Source: Proteles cristata cristata | Lineage: Eukaryota; Chordata; Mammalia; Carnivora; Hyaenidae | Length of the DNA stretch: 64,000 bases | Direction of reading: 5' to 3' | Assembly: GCA_017311185.1 (NCBI GenBank) | Contig: JAESUZ010003897.1 | Span: 434,001-498,000 of the forward strand | In this document: positions 32,361 through 42,650 of the stretch, piece by piece | Layout of the letters: every line of letters begins with the position of its first letter | Numbering within the stretch: position 1 is the stretch's first letter | Position numbers and translations under genes: made by a program | Notes under the pieces: generated by a model | Told to the model about the DNA's origin: nothing | Database searches by the model: none | The model's input: the letters and a program-made list of their open reading frames with translations, nothing else

Positions 32361-34695
32361 GCAGTAATAACTAATAATACAATTGGTGAATATAGATTAC
32401 AGTTTTACTATATCCTCATAATCAACACTTCACTTGTGTAATTCGACTCACAGAGTAACTATAAAATGTACTTTAATCAATTTTCCATTCCTGGCAATTT
32501 GAAATACTACTTAAAATTCACACAAATTTAAAACGAGTATCTTACACATAAAGGATGAATTTCCAGACTTCAGGAAAAAAAGCCTAGATGCCTTTATTAT
32601 TTTATTTAAGTAAACAACATATTTGCATGACTCAAATCCAAAAGGGATCCTTTGATGCCAGTTACCCCAGACACCCAAATCCTTTATACACTGTCATCAA
32701 TTTTACCAATTTCTCATTAATCCTTTCACCTACAGAGACAAATACACATACTTTCTCCCTCTTCCGACATAAATGGTGGTGTCCTCCACACTATTCTGCA
32801 CCTTGCTTTTCACATTTTATTTATCTTGGAGGCCATATTTTAATTAACCGACTCCAAGAATGCCTACTTATAACTTCTTATGGTCAGAATCAGCACAGGT
32901 CAACTATCTTTATAAGAGAACTTAAAAAAAAAAGCCCTTAAATCAGTCAGTATTCTTAATAAATACGAGCATATGAAACAAACTTTGGTAAACTGGAGAT
33001 TTACATAGATGACATGATGAAATACTTGATTACTTGACCAAACGCTCAAAATACCGCATTTACACACTTAAAAAGGAAACATGTGGATTGTACAAGTCTT
33101 TCAAAGAGCTCAAAATAAAAAATCGACATAATGCACTTATAGAACTGGCCCTACTAAAACATGGATGAAATACAGTATTGGTGAAAATAAAGCTATTTAT
33201 TGGTTATAACCCAAGATTAAATGATCTGATCTAAATGTTCTTTGCAACTTCTTTTCTGGAAGAAGTTTCCTTCCAAATTTATAAAAATACTCTTCTTAAA
33301 ATAATTTGTCTGTTTGCATTTCCTGTTCTCTTCCTCTGAAAAACTATAACACTCACTTGAAGCAAGGCTTCATCATCCCTTACATACAAAGAGCAGTTTT
33401 AACAATAGGCATTACTAGAGGAAGATTTTTTTTTAAGCTTTAATTGGAAGTACTAAAAATATCATGGTGAAAGCCTCCTCATATAAAGCAAAGAGACCAT
33501 ATGAATTACGAAAGCAGTAACTTACCATTTTTAATAGAAAATAAAGCATTAGAAATAATTAGGTTTCAGGCTTGTACAACTTTCTTACAGAAGAAATGTT
33601 TTTAGGCTGTTGGCAACAGTATTAGACAAATCTTTCACTAGGAACATATATTTCAACTATGCTGAATATATTTTCTTGCAAATAAAAAGTTAGAATCATT
33701 GTTTCACTGCTTATCAGTACAGACATTTATGACCCTATTTCTTCACTGTACCACAAAAATACAAAGTCATCCTTCCATTCAGAGTTTTGGCACTTGAACA
33801 AATACAGAGGTCAGAGTTCATACACATGCTCTGTAAAACAGATCATTATTTATATACTACTACCTTCAATAAATCTGCTAGTATTTGTTATTTTTAAGTA
33901 ATTTTAAAGAATTATATTCTCCAAATCTAACTGGTAAGATAATAATTGTAGAATCAGTGACACAAATAAAGCTCAAGTGTTATCACTTAGGTCAATTACT
34001 CATCACGTAAACTTAGAATGTTGAATTTCACAAATCATTGAGATGATCAAAGTTCCAATATAAGAGAAAAATACAAATAGTAATGATACAATTTATAATG
34101 GTATGTGACGTCTTGAAAATAATAACTATTTCAGTACTACTTTTTCATCTCTCTTTGTTAAATCCAAGGAGGAAAAACAACTTGACATTCTTGTTGATGT
34201 GGGTATGAAAAATTTGTACTGATACTTGCATAGTGTGGAGTCAAATCACTAGGATGTTGTGAATATGTTATATAAATAAATATGGCCAACACTAAAGTAT
34301 TTAAACTCTGCAGGGCTCATGAGCAGCTTGAGCCAAAAAAAAAAAAAAAGTTTTTACTAATTTCAGGTTACATTGGGATAAACCTACTCAATAAGAAGAT
34401 ATAATAATGCAGTAATATCTGGTGAAATGCCAGGTTTTTAAGAGGGCTGCTTTTCAAAAGTAAGAAATTATCTATGAGGGACATCATAATGAAGTTTTAC
34501 CGCACAACAGTCACAGAGGCATTGTCCTAGGAGAGACTCTGATGTGTAACTTTGTAAACAGTATTTTGAAAAGCTACTCATAACCTGCATTATTTTTTCC
34601 TAAGGAAAAATATTTAAATGCTTTTAATACACCAAACAACCTGCCTTCACCCGCTCGAAAAGATTTAGATGTCAACAGAAAAGAGGCCTAGGAAT

Positions 34696-34717
34696 GGGGG
34701 GGGGTGGGGGGAGGGGG
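34696..34717 (+). other. G-run, potential G-quadruplex
   Basis: Three long G runs separated by a single T and a single A. The G-rich strand is the template strand of UBE2K, about 0.65 kb downstream of exon 1. Confidence 0.6.
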
Positions 34718-35362
34718 ACAAGACGATCTACTTTGGAATTAATTTCCTACCTCAGGTGAAAATTCCTTTATCCCCCAGGCAAATAGTATTCCTTGTCTCC
34801 TCTTCTCTCCCAACACCGAACTAAGAGGAGTAACTCTGATCGTCCTCCTTTCATCAACACCTAAGATCTTTTTCCGTTCCTTTCCGAAGGAAAGGACAGT
34901 GGAGGCCAAACAGGCTATAATGTAGAATACCCTTAAAAGTGTGGGCCTTTGAGCAGCGCGGCTCTCCGGATCCAGTTACCACCTTTCCCCTTCCCCCAAC
35001 CCACTTCCCGGGTTTTCTCAGGCTCGGCCTGCTCCCTCCACACCCTACAGCCACACTTCCAGCTGCTGCCACAGCCTCGGGGCCCTCTCTAGAGCTCACA
35101 CCCCTACAAGAAGTGCCCCCTTCTCCATCTTCCCCCCAAACCGTGTTTCTCTCCAGACCACCGCCCGCGAGACGGTCCATCCCAGGGCCCGGGGAGGGGA
35201 GGAGAAGGCGACGGAAGCAGGGGGAGACTGCTGCTTCCCCACAAGCAGATGGGCGACCGCAAGGAGGGCCACCCAGGGGTTACCAGGGATATTAGGGTCG
35301 CCACTGAAAGAACCCTCCCGCCCTGGACTGAGGTGGGGGATGTCCGGGAGTTCATTTCTGAC

Positions 35363-35425
35363 CTCCTCGCTCTTCAGCACCTCCTTGAACTCCCGCTTGA
35401 TTCGCTGCACCGCGATGTTGGCCAT
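35363..35425 (-). CDS. UBE2K: UBE2K exon 1 (coding part, residues 1-21)
   Basis: Minus-strand ATG at 35425 in context 'ggagacATGgcc' codes MANIAVQRIKREFKEVLKSE and a further Glu, the N-terminal helix of UBE2K (E2-25K/HIP2), the E2 that builds Lys48-linked ubiquitin chains. The exon stops after the second GAG at a good donor (GAG, then GTCAGA) at 35362-35361; in known UBE2K the next residues are coded by exon 2, and here the frame past the donor no longer matches. The catalytic UBC core and UBA domain are therefore outside the window. No in-frame ATG lies upstream and an in-frame TGA comes 34 codons before the start, supporting this start. Confidence 0.96.
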
Positions 35426-35640
35426 GTCTCCGCCCGCAGCTGATTCGTACCCGCCTCCTCCGCCACCGCTACGACCACCGCCACCGCCGCCACCTCTTCC
35501 ACCACCGCCTCCTCCCTCGGCGACTCACACCCGAGCACACGAACGCTGCCACCGCCACCCCGGCCGCCGCACTCTCCTCAGTGTGGAATCACCTCCGCGC
35601 CCGGCCACCAAAATGGCGCCGGATCCGCGCATGCGCAAGA
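35426..35640 (-). promoter_or_regulatory. UBE2K: UBE2K 5' UTR and core promoter
   Basis: Upstream of the ATG (higher coordinates) lies a glycine-codon-like GGN leader, then a YY1-type site 'ccaaaatggcgcc' (35608-35620) and a palindromic NRF1-type site 'cgcgcatgcgca' (35626-35637). No TATA box is seen. This is the usual make-up of a housekeeping CpG promoter. The exact start of transcription cannot be read; it probably falls between about 35500 and 35620. Confidence 0.8.
35451..35514 (-). repeat. UBE2K: GGN (GGC/GGT/GGA) triplet-rich tract in the 5' leader
   Basis: The plus strand reads as runs of CCG/CCA/CCT triplets. On the transcribed strand these are glycine codons in frame with the UBE2K ATG, interrupted by single AGA, CGT and AGC codons. 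Confidence 0.85.
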
Positions 35641-35702
35641 CGCTGACCCGGCCGAGCGGCGCAGCCGCTCCCGTTGTAGCCCCATACGCCTCAAACGCAA
35701 GC

Positions 35703-35733
35703 CCGCGCCGCGCCGCGCCGCGCCGTGCCGCGC
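35703..35733. repeat. 5-bp CGCCG tandem repeat
   Basis: About six units of a CGCCG-type pentamer with one C-to-T change, upstream of the NRF1 site. A slippage-prone tract in the promoter flank. Confidence 0.85.
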
Positions 35734-36281
35734 GTCTCTGCCGGAGCTGCGGCCGCGTGGCTCCGCCCTGCCGGCGTCTGGGGCCAGGAGGGTGCGGCTT
35801 CCGCGCTGGCCGGCCTTGGCTGGGCCTCTCGGGTCCTCTCCCGTGCCTCCGCCCCTCTTCAAGCCTCTGTGGTGTGGTTGAAACCTCCAGCCGTGGCCTC
35901 TGCCTAAATACTGAGCCCACCTAACGGGTTCCGCGGTCCCACTCGGCTGTGAGCGCCGTCCCGACTCAGCCAGCCCCAGAGCCCATGGGCTTAATGTGCC
36001 TGTGTCTAGTGTATAAAAACAGCGTTCCAGAACTCGATCCGGCCCATTTTCTGTTGGTATAGGCCCAGAAAATCCACTGTGCTCGCTTTTGTTCTGAAGC
36101 CATTATAGTGCCAGCGTTATTATGGTCATTCCAGGTACTACAAACCACTGAATTAAGAGTGGTCATTATTGGGCCCCATTAGGTGTATTTGAAACAGGTA
36201 CTCAATGGAGATGCCTGAGGTGGATTTAGAAGTCAGATGTTGATGTTTCAACTACTTAGATAATTAATACCGAGTTTTAAT

Positions 36282-36460
36282 AGCTTCTGACCATGAGTGT
36301 ACATCAGAATCCCTGAAGGGCTTCTAGAAGAAAAAAAAAAAAAAGATTCCTGGATCCCGTCCTAGCGTGGAGGGTGGGCCTAATAATCTGTATCTTCAAC
36401 AAGTTCTCCGATGCCGCTGCTCCTGTGGCTGGTTCATGGACCACACTAGGAGAACCACTA
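36282..36460 (-). mobile_element. MER5A-like hAT DNA transposon
   Basis: 'tacatcagaatccctgaagg', 'ggtgggcctaataatctgta' and the end 'taggagaaccacta' match MER5A. It has an inserted A15 run near 36330. It lies 0.65 kb upstream of the UBE2K promoter. Confidence 0.85.
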
Positions 36461-36539
36461 AAGCATGTGAAAATAGTTTGTATATTAAGGTGAAAAATGG
36501 AGAAATACATGCTTCTGGTGGGGAAAAAGCAGCTTTACT

Positions 36540-36615
36540 TCTGTAAGCCTTGGGCCTACAACGGTGTCTGGCACTGATAGGCACTCAATAAATATTGAAT
36601 GAACAAATGAAGATA
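36540..36615 (+). mobile_element. MIR/L2 3' end
   Basis: 'gtgtctggcactgataggca' and 'ctcaataaatattgaatgaa' match the shared MIR/L2 tail. Confidence 0.65.
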
Positions 36616-36985
36616 AGAGTAAAATGTTTTAAGTGGAAAGTAAGTTTGAAAGGCAATTTGAAAGTGGTTGCTAGGGTTTCAGTAAGTAACATGGTTTTGG
36701 TACTGAGAGGTATTGTAAATAGAACATTCCAAAATAAATAATAAAGGCTATTTAGAAGTTTTTATTTCATTTCATGAGCTCCTTTCACCTAATCAGTTAG
36801 TAAAGTATCCTAGAACAATATCACAAATACACTGTCTTAGCAACAATTACTAAAATTATGGCAACAGAAAGGAAATAGCCACTGGCAGTGAATCATTCAA
36901 GGGAGGCACATGGAAAAAAAAATTCTTGAACTTGTGCCACACAAACCTAGAGGGGATTTTTAAATCCAGCTCTCTTCCATGCTAG
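36616..36985. other. 5' flanking DNA, nothing identified
   Basis: AT-rich, without a repeat or gene signal. Confidence 0.4.
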
Positions 36986-36989
36986 CTAT

Positions 36990-37080
36990 CTTGGCCAACC
37001 TTGGTTTCCTCATCTGCAAAAAAAGGAAGCCGGATTCTATGATCTCTTTCGGGTTTTCAGAGGTCAAAATTCTAAAACAT
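36990..37080 (+). mobile_element. MIR-like fragment
   Basis: 'cttggtttcctcatctgcaa' and 'ggattctatgatctctttcg' follow a MIR-type core and 3' part. Confidence 0.55.
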
Positions 37081-37439
37081 GGTTTGGAAACGTCCCTAAG
37101 TGGACTAATATAAATTATAAAAACACTTCCAGCAGAGCCCCCTAGTGGTCCTAAGAGGAACCAGCTATACATGTGGGTCATTGTACAATGAATTATTGGT
37201 GTAATGTAAATCATGCAATGCTACGTGTATTTGTGTCAGTAGATTAAAAATAATTATTTTTTGAGGTGTGAAAAAACTGTTTTGAGTACTTTAAATTTAT
37301 CAGCTTCATTCAGTCCCCAATCTTCATCTTGGAACTTCAAAGAAACTTGGCAACACTCAAATCACAGGGTGCCTAAAAGAGCATGGTAATTGCTTTGGGG
37401 GAAAGGGGATTGATCATTTTTAAACACACATAATCATTG

Positions 37440-38020
37440 ACCCTGATATTCTACTTCTAGAAAAATCATTCTAGAGTCCTTCCAGAGAATGAGGCAACTG
37501 CATATTAACTGATACGAGATAATTCCCAAAGTACATTTTAAGTAAAAAAAAAAAAAAAGCCCTATGCTAAATGCAATGTGGTATATTGAATTAGATCCTA
37601 GAACTGAAAGGACATAACTAGTGAAATCTAAATAAATTCCGTAATTTAGTTGATAGTATTGTACCAATATTAATTTCTTAGTTTGACATGGTATTGTGGT
37701 TATGTAAGATTTTTTTTTTAATGTTTTATTTATTTCCAGGAGAGAGAGACAGCGTGAGCAGGGGAGGGTCAGAGAGAGAGGGAGTCACAGACTGAAACAG
37801 GCTCCAGGCTCTGAGCTGGCAGTCAGCACAGAGCCCGAAGCGGGGCTCGAACCCACGAACCACGAGATCGTGACCTAAGCGAAAGTCGGACGCTTGACCA
37901 ACTAAGCCACTCAGGCGCCCCTGTGGTTATGTAAGATTTAACATCAGTAGAAGAGCACACAAGAATCTCTGAAACTTTTCTATAAATCTACAATTATTCC
38001 AAAAGAAAAAATTTACTTTT
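37440..38020 (+). mobile_element. Old LINE (L1-like) 3' end, split by one SINE
   Basis: 'ctagtgaaatctaaataaat', 'gtaccaatattaatttctta', then after the SINE 'ctataaatctacaattattc' and 'caaaagaaaaaattt'. Strongly diverged. Confidence 0.55.
37713..37921 (-). mobile_element. SINEC, TTAG subfamily
   Basis: 'gagctggcagtcagcacaga', 'cctaagcgaaagtcggacgc', 'caactaagccactcaggcgc'. Perfect 18-bp TSD 'tgtggttatgtaagattt' at 37695-37712 and 37922-37939. Confidence 0.98.
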
Positions 38021-38228
38021 ATTTTATATTTATTTTTCTTTTGAGAGAGAGAAACAGAGCAAGTGGGGGAGGGCTAGAGACAGAGAGAGGGAGACAGAGA
38101 ATCCTAAGCAGGCTCTGTGCTATCAATGCAGACCCTGAAGTGGAGCTCACACTCACGAACTGTAAGATCATAAACTGAGCTGAAACCAAGAGTGGAAGGC
38201 TTAACTGAATGAACCACCCAGGAGCCCC
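38021..38228 (-). mobile_element. SINEC, older
   Basis: 'caagtgggggagggctagag', 'agtggagctcacactcacga', 'gaaccacccaggagcccc'. TSD 'agaaaaaatttactttt', diverged on the right. Confidence 0.93.
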
Positions 38229-38262
38229 AGAAAAAGTTTCCTTTTAAAAAAGCACTATGTAG

Positions 38263-38489
38263 GGGCGCCTGGGTGGCTTAGTCGATTAAGCGTCCGACTT
38301 TCGCTTAGGTCATGATCTCGCGGTTCGTGGGTTCGAGCCCCGCGTCGGGCTCTGTGCTGACTGCCAGCTCAGCCTGGAGCCTGTTCCAGTCTGTGACTCC
38401 CTCTCTCTCTGACCCTCCCCTGCTCACGCTGTATCTCTCTCTCTCTCTCCTAGAAATAAATAAAAAAAATAAAAAATAAATAAATAAAT
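38263..38489 (+). mobile_element. SINEC, TTAG subfamily
   Basis: 'gggtggcttagtcgattaag', 'tttcgcttaggtcatgatct', 'ctgactgccagctcag', 'ctagaaataaataaaaaaaa' with an (AAAT)n tail. TSD 'aaagcactatgtag' on both sides. Confidence 0.98.
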
Positions 38490-38499
38490 AAAAGCACTA

Positions 38500-38750
38500 T
38501 GTAGGATATATTGTGTATTGCATACTACCATATATGTGAGGAAAGAAAGGAATATTCTGTGTATATAATGCTTGCGAATCCCCAAAATATCACTGGAAAA
38601 ATGCATAAGAAACTGACAATAGTGGTTATCTCTGAGAAAGCAACTTAAACGCCTTGAAGAAGGCAAAGTGGGAGACTTTTCACCATGTATCCTCTTGTAT
38701 ATTTCACCTGTTCAAAATTAATTTTTTAAAAATGAATTTCCACTTATGCA
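38500..38750 (+). mobile_element. Old L1 3' end
   Basis: 'aatgcataagaaactgacaa', 'tagtggttatctctgagaaa', 'agacttttcaccatgtatcc' match old L1 3' UTRs. Confidence 0.65.
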
Positions 38751-38814
38751 GATTATAGACTTCACTACTATAATTTAGTTCTGGTTGGTTACTTCATTAA
38801 AAGTTAATTAATTA

Positions 38815-38940
38815 AACAACTATTATTGAATGTCTACTATGTGCCAGGCATGATCTAGGCCCTAGAGGTGTATCAATGAATACGCAACAGAACATCTCTG
38901 GAATTGCAGGATTTACACTTTGTCAGGGATAGGGAGAATT
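38815..38940 (-). mobile_element. L2 3' end
   Basis: 'attattgaatgtctactatg', 'tgccaggcatgatctaggcc' and 'caggatttacactttgtcag' are the reverse strand of the L2 end. Confidence 0.7.
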
Positions 38941-39168
38941 CATCTCAAAGTATATTCCACAGAAATGTGGGGGGCCCTGAGATGTTTTCAGGGGTCAGTC
39001 TGCAATGACCAAACTATTATTATCTTAGTACAACTAAGACACTATTTGCCTTATACTGTATTGACATTTCCTCTGATGATATAAAAGCAATAGTAGACAA
39101 AAACAATTATTGTACTAGTAATAATTTTATTAATGCCACACATTCACTGTTAAAACTACAAGTTTTAA

Positions 39169-39262
39169 GGACACCTGGCTGGCTCAGTCAGTGGAGCATG
39201 AGACTCTTGATCATGAGTTTGAGACCTACACTGGGCATGGAGCTTACTTTTTAAAAATATAC
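39169..39262 (+). mobile_element. Short-form SINEC
   Basis: 'ggacacctggctggctcagt', 'gtggagcatgagactcttga', 'actgggcatggagcttactt'. Confidence 0.9.
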
Positions 39263-39287
39263 CAGTTTCACTTTTTTTAAAAAAAGA

Positions 39288-39489
39288 CTTTTTTTTTATG
39301 TTTATTTATTTAGTTTGATAGAGAGAGTGAATGGGGAGGGGCAGAGAGAGAGAGAAAGAGAATCCCAAGCAGGCTCTGGGCTGTCAGCACAGAGCTGGAC
39401 CTGGTGCTTGATTCCATAAACGATAAGATCACGACCTGAGCTGAAATCAAGAGTCAGACATTCAATCAACTGAGCCATCCAGGCACCCC
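39288..39489 (-). mobile_element. SINEC, standard type
   Basis: 'gaatggggaggggcagagag', 'gggctgtcagcacagagctg', 'gagccatccaggcacccc'. Inverted against the short SINE just to its left. Confidence 0.94.
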
Positions 39490-39591
39490 AAATTTTATTT
39501 GTAAGTAATCTCTACACTCAGCATGGGGCTTGAACTTACAAGCTCAAGAACAAGAGTTGCATGCTCTACCAACTGAGCCAGCCGGACACCA
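39490..39591 (-). mobile_element. Short-form SINEC
   Basis: 'gtaagtaatctctacactca', 'gcatggggcttgaacttaca', 'gagccagccggacacc'. Stacked onto the previous SINE. Confidence 0.93.
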
Positions 39592-39616
39592 CCCCCTTTT
39601 TATTTATTTATTTTTT

Positions 39617-40497
39617 ACCAGTTTTGCTTTAGAATGCTTTTGATGAAGCAGCCAAAAGTGTTGATTTTATTAAACTTCAACTTTTGAAAACATGCCTTCT
39701 TAATACTCTATGTTATTTATGTGAAGGATAGAGTAAGCACTTCTGTTGCATAAGGCATATGGTAAAGCACTATGCAATTGGTTGAGTTGTGAGCTAAATT
39801 AGCCACTATTTCCATGGAACACCATTTTTACTTAAAATAATAATTGAGACAAACTATGTTTATCAAGGGCTGGGTATTTGGCAGACATTTTATCAAAAAT
39901 GAACTTGGTAAGCCTGTTACTTCAAGGAATACAACTGGCAGAATTTGTTGCCAATAATAAAATTTAAACTTTCAACTAAAAATTTAAGTTTTAGAAAATA
40001 CATCTGCCACTGTGACTTGACAGCTTCCCAATACACTTAAAGATATTTCTGGTTAAATTGGTGGCGACTGTAACAAATGTGATTACTTTCGATTATATAA
40101 TGAAATGTGTTCATATTTGAAAGATCTGCATTAAGTCAGTGAAGCACTATTTTCCAAATGACCAATGCATGTTGTTACAAAAAACATCCATTCAAGGTTT
40201 GAGACAGACCAGCAGATTTTAATATAACAGAGTACAAAAACTTCACTAGTAACATTTCAGATTCTACATTGCAACTAACCTTCCAGGAAGGACAGTTTGT
40301 CTGGATTTAGTGTAGTACTGAAGAATAATATCCACAGGATCTGAAAAAAGTTATTAAAGTATTTCTTCCATTTCCAACTACATATGTAGTAGGTTGGTTT
40401 TTCTTCATATACTTAAACCAAAACAACATATGCAGCGTACTGAATGCAAAAGTATATATGAAAATCCAGCTGTGTTCTATTAAGCCAGGCATAAGAG
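39617..40497 (+). mobile_element. Old hAT transposase relic (ZBED/SCAND3-type)
   Basis: Plus-strand pieces code in broken frames for the C-terminal half of a hAT transposase: 'MNLVSLLLQGIQLAEFVANN' (near 39899), 'LDSFPI' (near 40017), 'YFPNDQC' (near 40150), and near 40380 a stretch ending in an Asn-Ala-like motif before 'ctgtgttctattaagccagg'. At least four in-frame stops are visible. It could be a DNA transposon remnant or a retrocopy of a domesticated hAT gene. I identify it from memory of the family, so the subfamily is uncertain. Confidence 0.65.
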
Positions 40498-40655
40498 ATT
40501 TTATCTTGGAAAATATAGGTATTTCTCACTAAAGATATTTATGTAAGTATGTAATAGGTTTATTAGAGTTATTTTAAGTATATGTTCCAATGATTTCTGT
40601 TTTAATTTCTACAAATATTGTTTAGTCCATGTAAACAAATGCTGTTTGGAATCCT

Positions 40656-40866
40656 CAAAAAAAATTTTTTTGAGAGGGTGCTCATGCTTGTGTGCATGGC
40701 ATGGGAATGGTAGAGAGAAGGGAAAGAAAATCTTAAGCAGGCTCCAAGCTCAGTGCAGGTGGGGGAAGGGAGTTCAACATGGGGCTTGATCCCACAACTC
40801 CGGGATCATGACCTGAATCAAAATCAAGAGTCAAATGTTCAATCAATTGAGTCATCTAGATACCCC
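40656..40866 (-). mobile_element. SINEC, older
   Basis: 'gagagggtgctcatgcttgt', 'acatggggcttgatcccaca', 'gagtcatctagatacccc'. TSD 'tggaatcctca'/'tagaaccctca'. Confidence 0.9.
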
Positions 40867-40978
40867 TAGAACCCTCATTATTTTAAAGAGTGTAAAGAAG
40901 TCTTAAGTATATTTGCGTATATTGTACTGCTTAGACATGAGGGTTAGGTCTAAAAAGTCATGCACTGAAGTTCATTTA

Positions 40979-41190
40979 TGGGGAGCCTGGGTGGCTCAGA
41001 CGGTTAAGCATCCGACTTCGGCTCAGGTCATGACCTCACGATTTGTGGGTTCGAGCCCCATGTCAGGCTCTGTGTTGACAGCTGGCTCAGAGCCTGGAGC
41101 CTGTTTCGGATTCTGTGTCTCCCTCTCTCTGACCTTCCCCTGTTCATGCTGTCTCTCTCTCAGAAATAAATAAAACATATTTTTTTAAAT
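40979..41190 (+). mobile_element. SINEC, intermediate type
   Basis: Head 'tggggagcctgggtggctca', 'ttgacagctggctcagagcc', 'ctctctcagaaataaataaa'. Confidence 0.95.
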
Positions 41191-41224
41191 AAATAAAAAG
41201 TCACACACTTTCAGAATATGTAAT

Positions 41225-42650
41225 TTATAGCCATCTTTATAAAAATAACACCAGCATTCTTCACAGAGCTAGAACAAACAATCATAAAATGTGTATGGAA
41301 AGAGAAAAGACCCTGAATAGCCAAAGTAATCCTGAAAAAGAACACCAAAGCTGGAGGGATCACAGTCCCAGACCTCAAGCTGTATTACAAAGCTGTAATC
41401 ATCAAGACAGTATGGTACTGGCACAAAAACAGACACTCAGATCAGCGGAAGAGAATAGAGAACCCAGAAAAAGGACCCATAAATGTATGGCCAACTAATC
41501 TGTGACAAAGCAGGAAAGAATATCCAATGGAATAAAAACAGTCTCTTCAGCAAAAGGTGCTGGGAAAACTGGACAGCGACATGCAGAAAAATGAACCTGG
41601 ACCACTTTCTTTACATGACACACAAAAATAAACTAAATATGGATGAAAGACCTAAATGTAAGATGGGAAACCATCAAAATCCTAGAGGAAAAAGCTGCAA
41701 AAACCTCTTTGACCTCAGCCACAGCAACTTCTTACTCAACAAGTCTCTGGAGGCAAGGGGAAAAAAAAGCAAAAATGAACTATTGGGACCTCATCAAAAT
41801 AAAAGCTTCTGTGCAGTGAAGGAAACAACCAGCAAAACTAAAAGGCAATCGATGGAATGGGAGGAGATATTTGCAAATGTCATATCAGATAAAGGGTTAG
41901 TATCCAAAATCTGTAAAGAACTTATCAAACTCAATACCTAAAAAACAAATAATCCAGTGAAGAAATGGGCAAAAGATATGAATAGACACTTCTCCAAAGA
42001 AGACATCCAGATGCCAACCGACATGAAAAAATGCTCAACATCACTCATCAATCAGGGAAATACAAATCAAAACCACAATGAGGTACCACCTCACACCTGT
42101 CAGAATGGCTAAAATTAACAACTCAGGCAATTACAGATGTTGGTGAGGATACAGAGAAAGAGGATCTTTTTTGCCCTGCTGGTGGGAATGCAAACTGGGG
42201 CAGCAGCTCTGGAAAACAGTATGGAAGTACCTCAAAAAATTAAAAACAGAACTACCCTTCGACCCAGCAATTGCACTACTAGATATTTATCCAAGGGATA
42301 TAGGTGTGCTGTTTCGAAGGTGCCCATTCACCCCAATGTTTATAGCAGCACTATCAATAATAGCCAAAGTATGCTAAGAGCCCAAATGTCCATTGATGGT
42401 GAATGATATAAGGAATTTAAGATACAAAACAGATGAACATAAGGGAAGGGAAGCAAAACAATATAAAAACAGAGAGGGGGACAAAACATAAGAGACTCTT
42501 AAATATGGAAAACAAACAGAGGGTTGCTGGAGGGGTTGTGGGAGGGGGGATGGGCTAAATGGGTAAGGGGCATTAAGGAACCTACTCCTGAAATCATTGT
42601 TGCACTATATGCTAACTAACTTGGATGTAAATTTAAAAATAAAAATAAGT
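41225..42650 (+). mobile_element. L1, 5'-truncated, fairly young
   Basis: ORF2 3' part ('caccagcattcttcacagag' start, 'acagtatggtactggcacaa', 'gctgggaaaactggacagcg', 'gaatggctaaaattaacaac') and a 3' UTR ending 'ctaacttggatgtaaattta'. One frame is open for 152 codons (41483-41941), but shifts and stops break ORF2. A long G-rich stretch in the 3' UTR spans about 42527-42570. Confidence 0.93.

Larger units (their letters stand above)
31678..34930. other. Repeat-poor part of UBE2K intron 1
   Basis: AT-rich unique-looking DNA without a single SINE, in contrast to the rest of the intron. Only a MIR (32150-32360), a possible old L1-like piece near 32590-32880 and a G-run (34696-34717) stand out. 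No gene seen. Lying next to exon 1, it is where first-intron regulatory elements would be expected. Confidence 0.6.
1..35362 (-). other. UBE2K: UBE2K intron 1 (window part)
   Basis: Everything to the left of the exon 1 donor is intron 1 of UBE2K, which is transcribed right to left. The acceptor and exon 2 (expected to begin with the codons after Ser-Glu-Glu) were not found, so the intron extends past the window. A first intron of this length agrees with the long first intron known for mammalian UBE2K. It holds the IGBP1 retrocopy and dense repeats up to about 31 kb, then becomes repeat-poor over the last 4 kb before exon 1. Confidence 0.85.
34940..35960. promoter_or_regulatory. UBE2K: CpG island of UBE2K
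   Basis: GC-rich block with many undecayed CpGs in an otherwise AT-rich window. It covers exon 1, the 5' leader, the core promoter and about 600 bp of the intron. GC boxes ('ccgccc') occur near 35764 and 35850. Confidence 0.9.

Noticed and set aside
35096..35362. Continuation of the UBE2K frame past residue 21 (109-codon frame)
   Set aside because: The sequence stops matching UBE2K exactly at a GT donor, so the extension is intronic.
35525..35920. 131-codon minus frame upstream of UBE2K
   Set aside because: Same GC-rich chance effect; it lies over and beyond the promoter sites and has Arg/Ala-rich low-complexity composition.
35340..35924. 194-codon plus-strand frame, rich in Pro and Arg
   Set aside because: It is antisense to the GGN-rich UBE2K leader and promoter; GC-rich CpG-island DNA gives long chance frames, and no domain is seen.
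41483..41941. 152-codon plus frame
   Set aside because: It is a surviving piece of L1 ORF2, not a separate gene.
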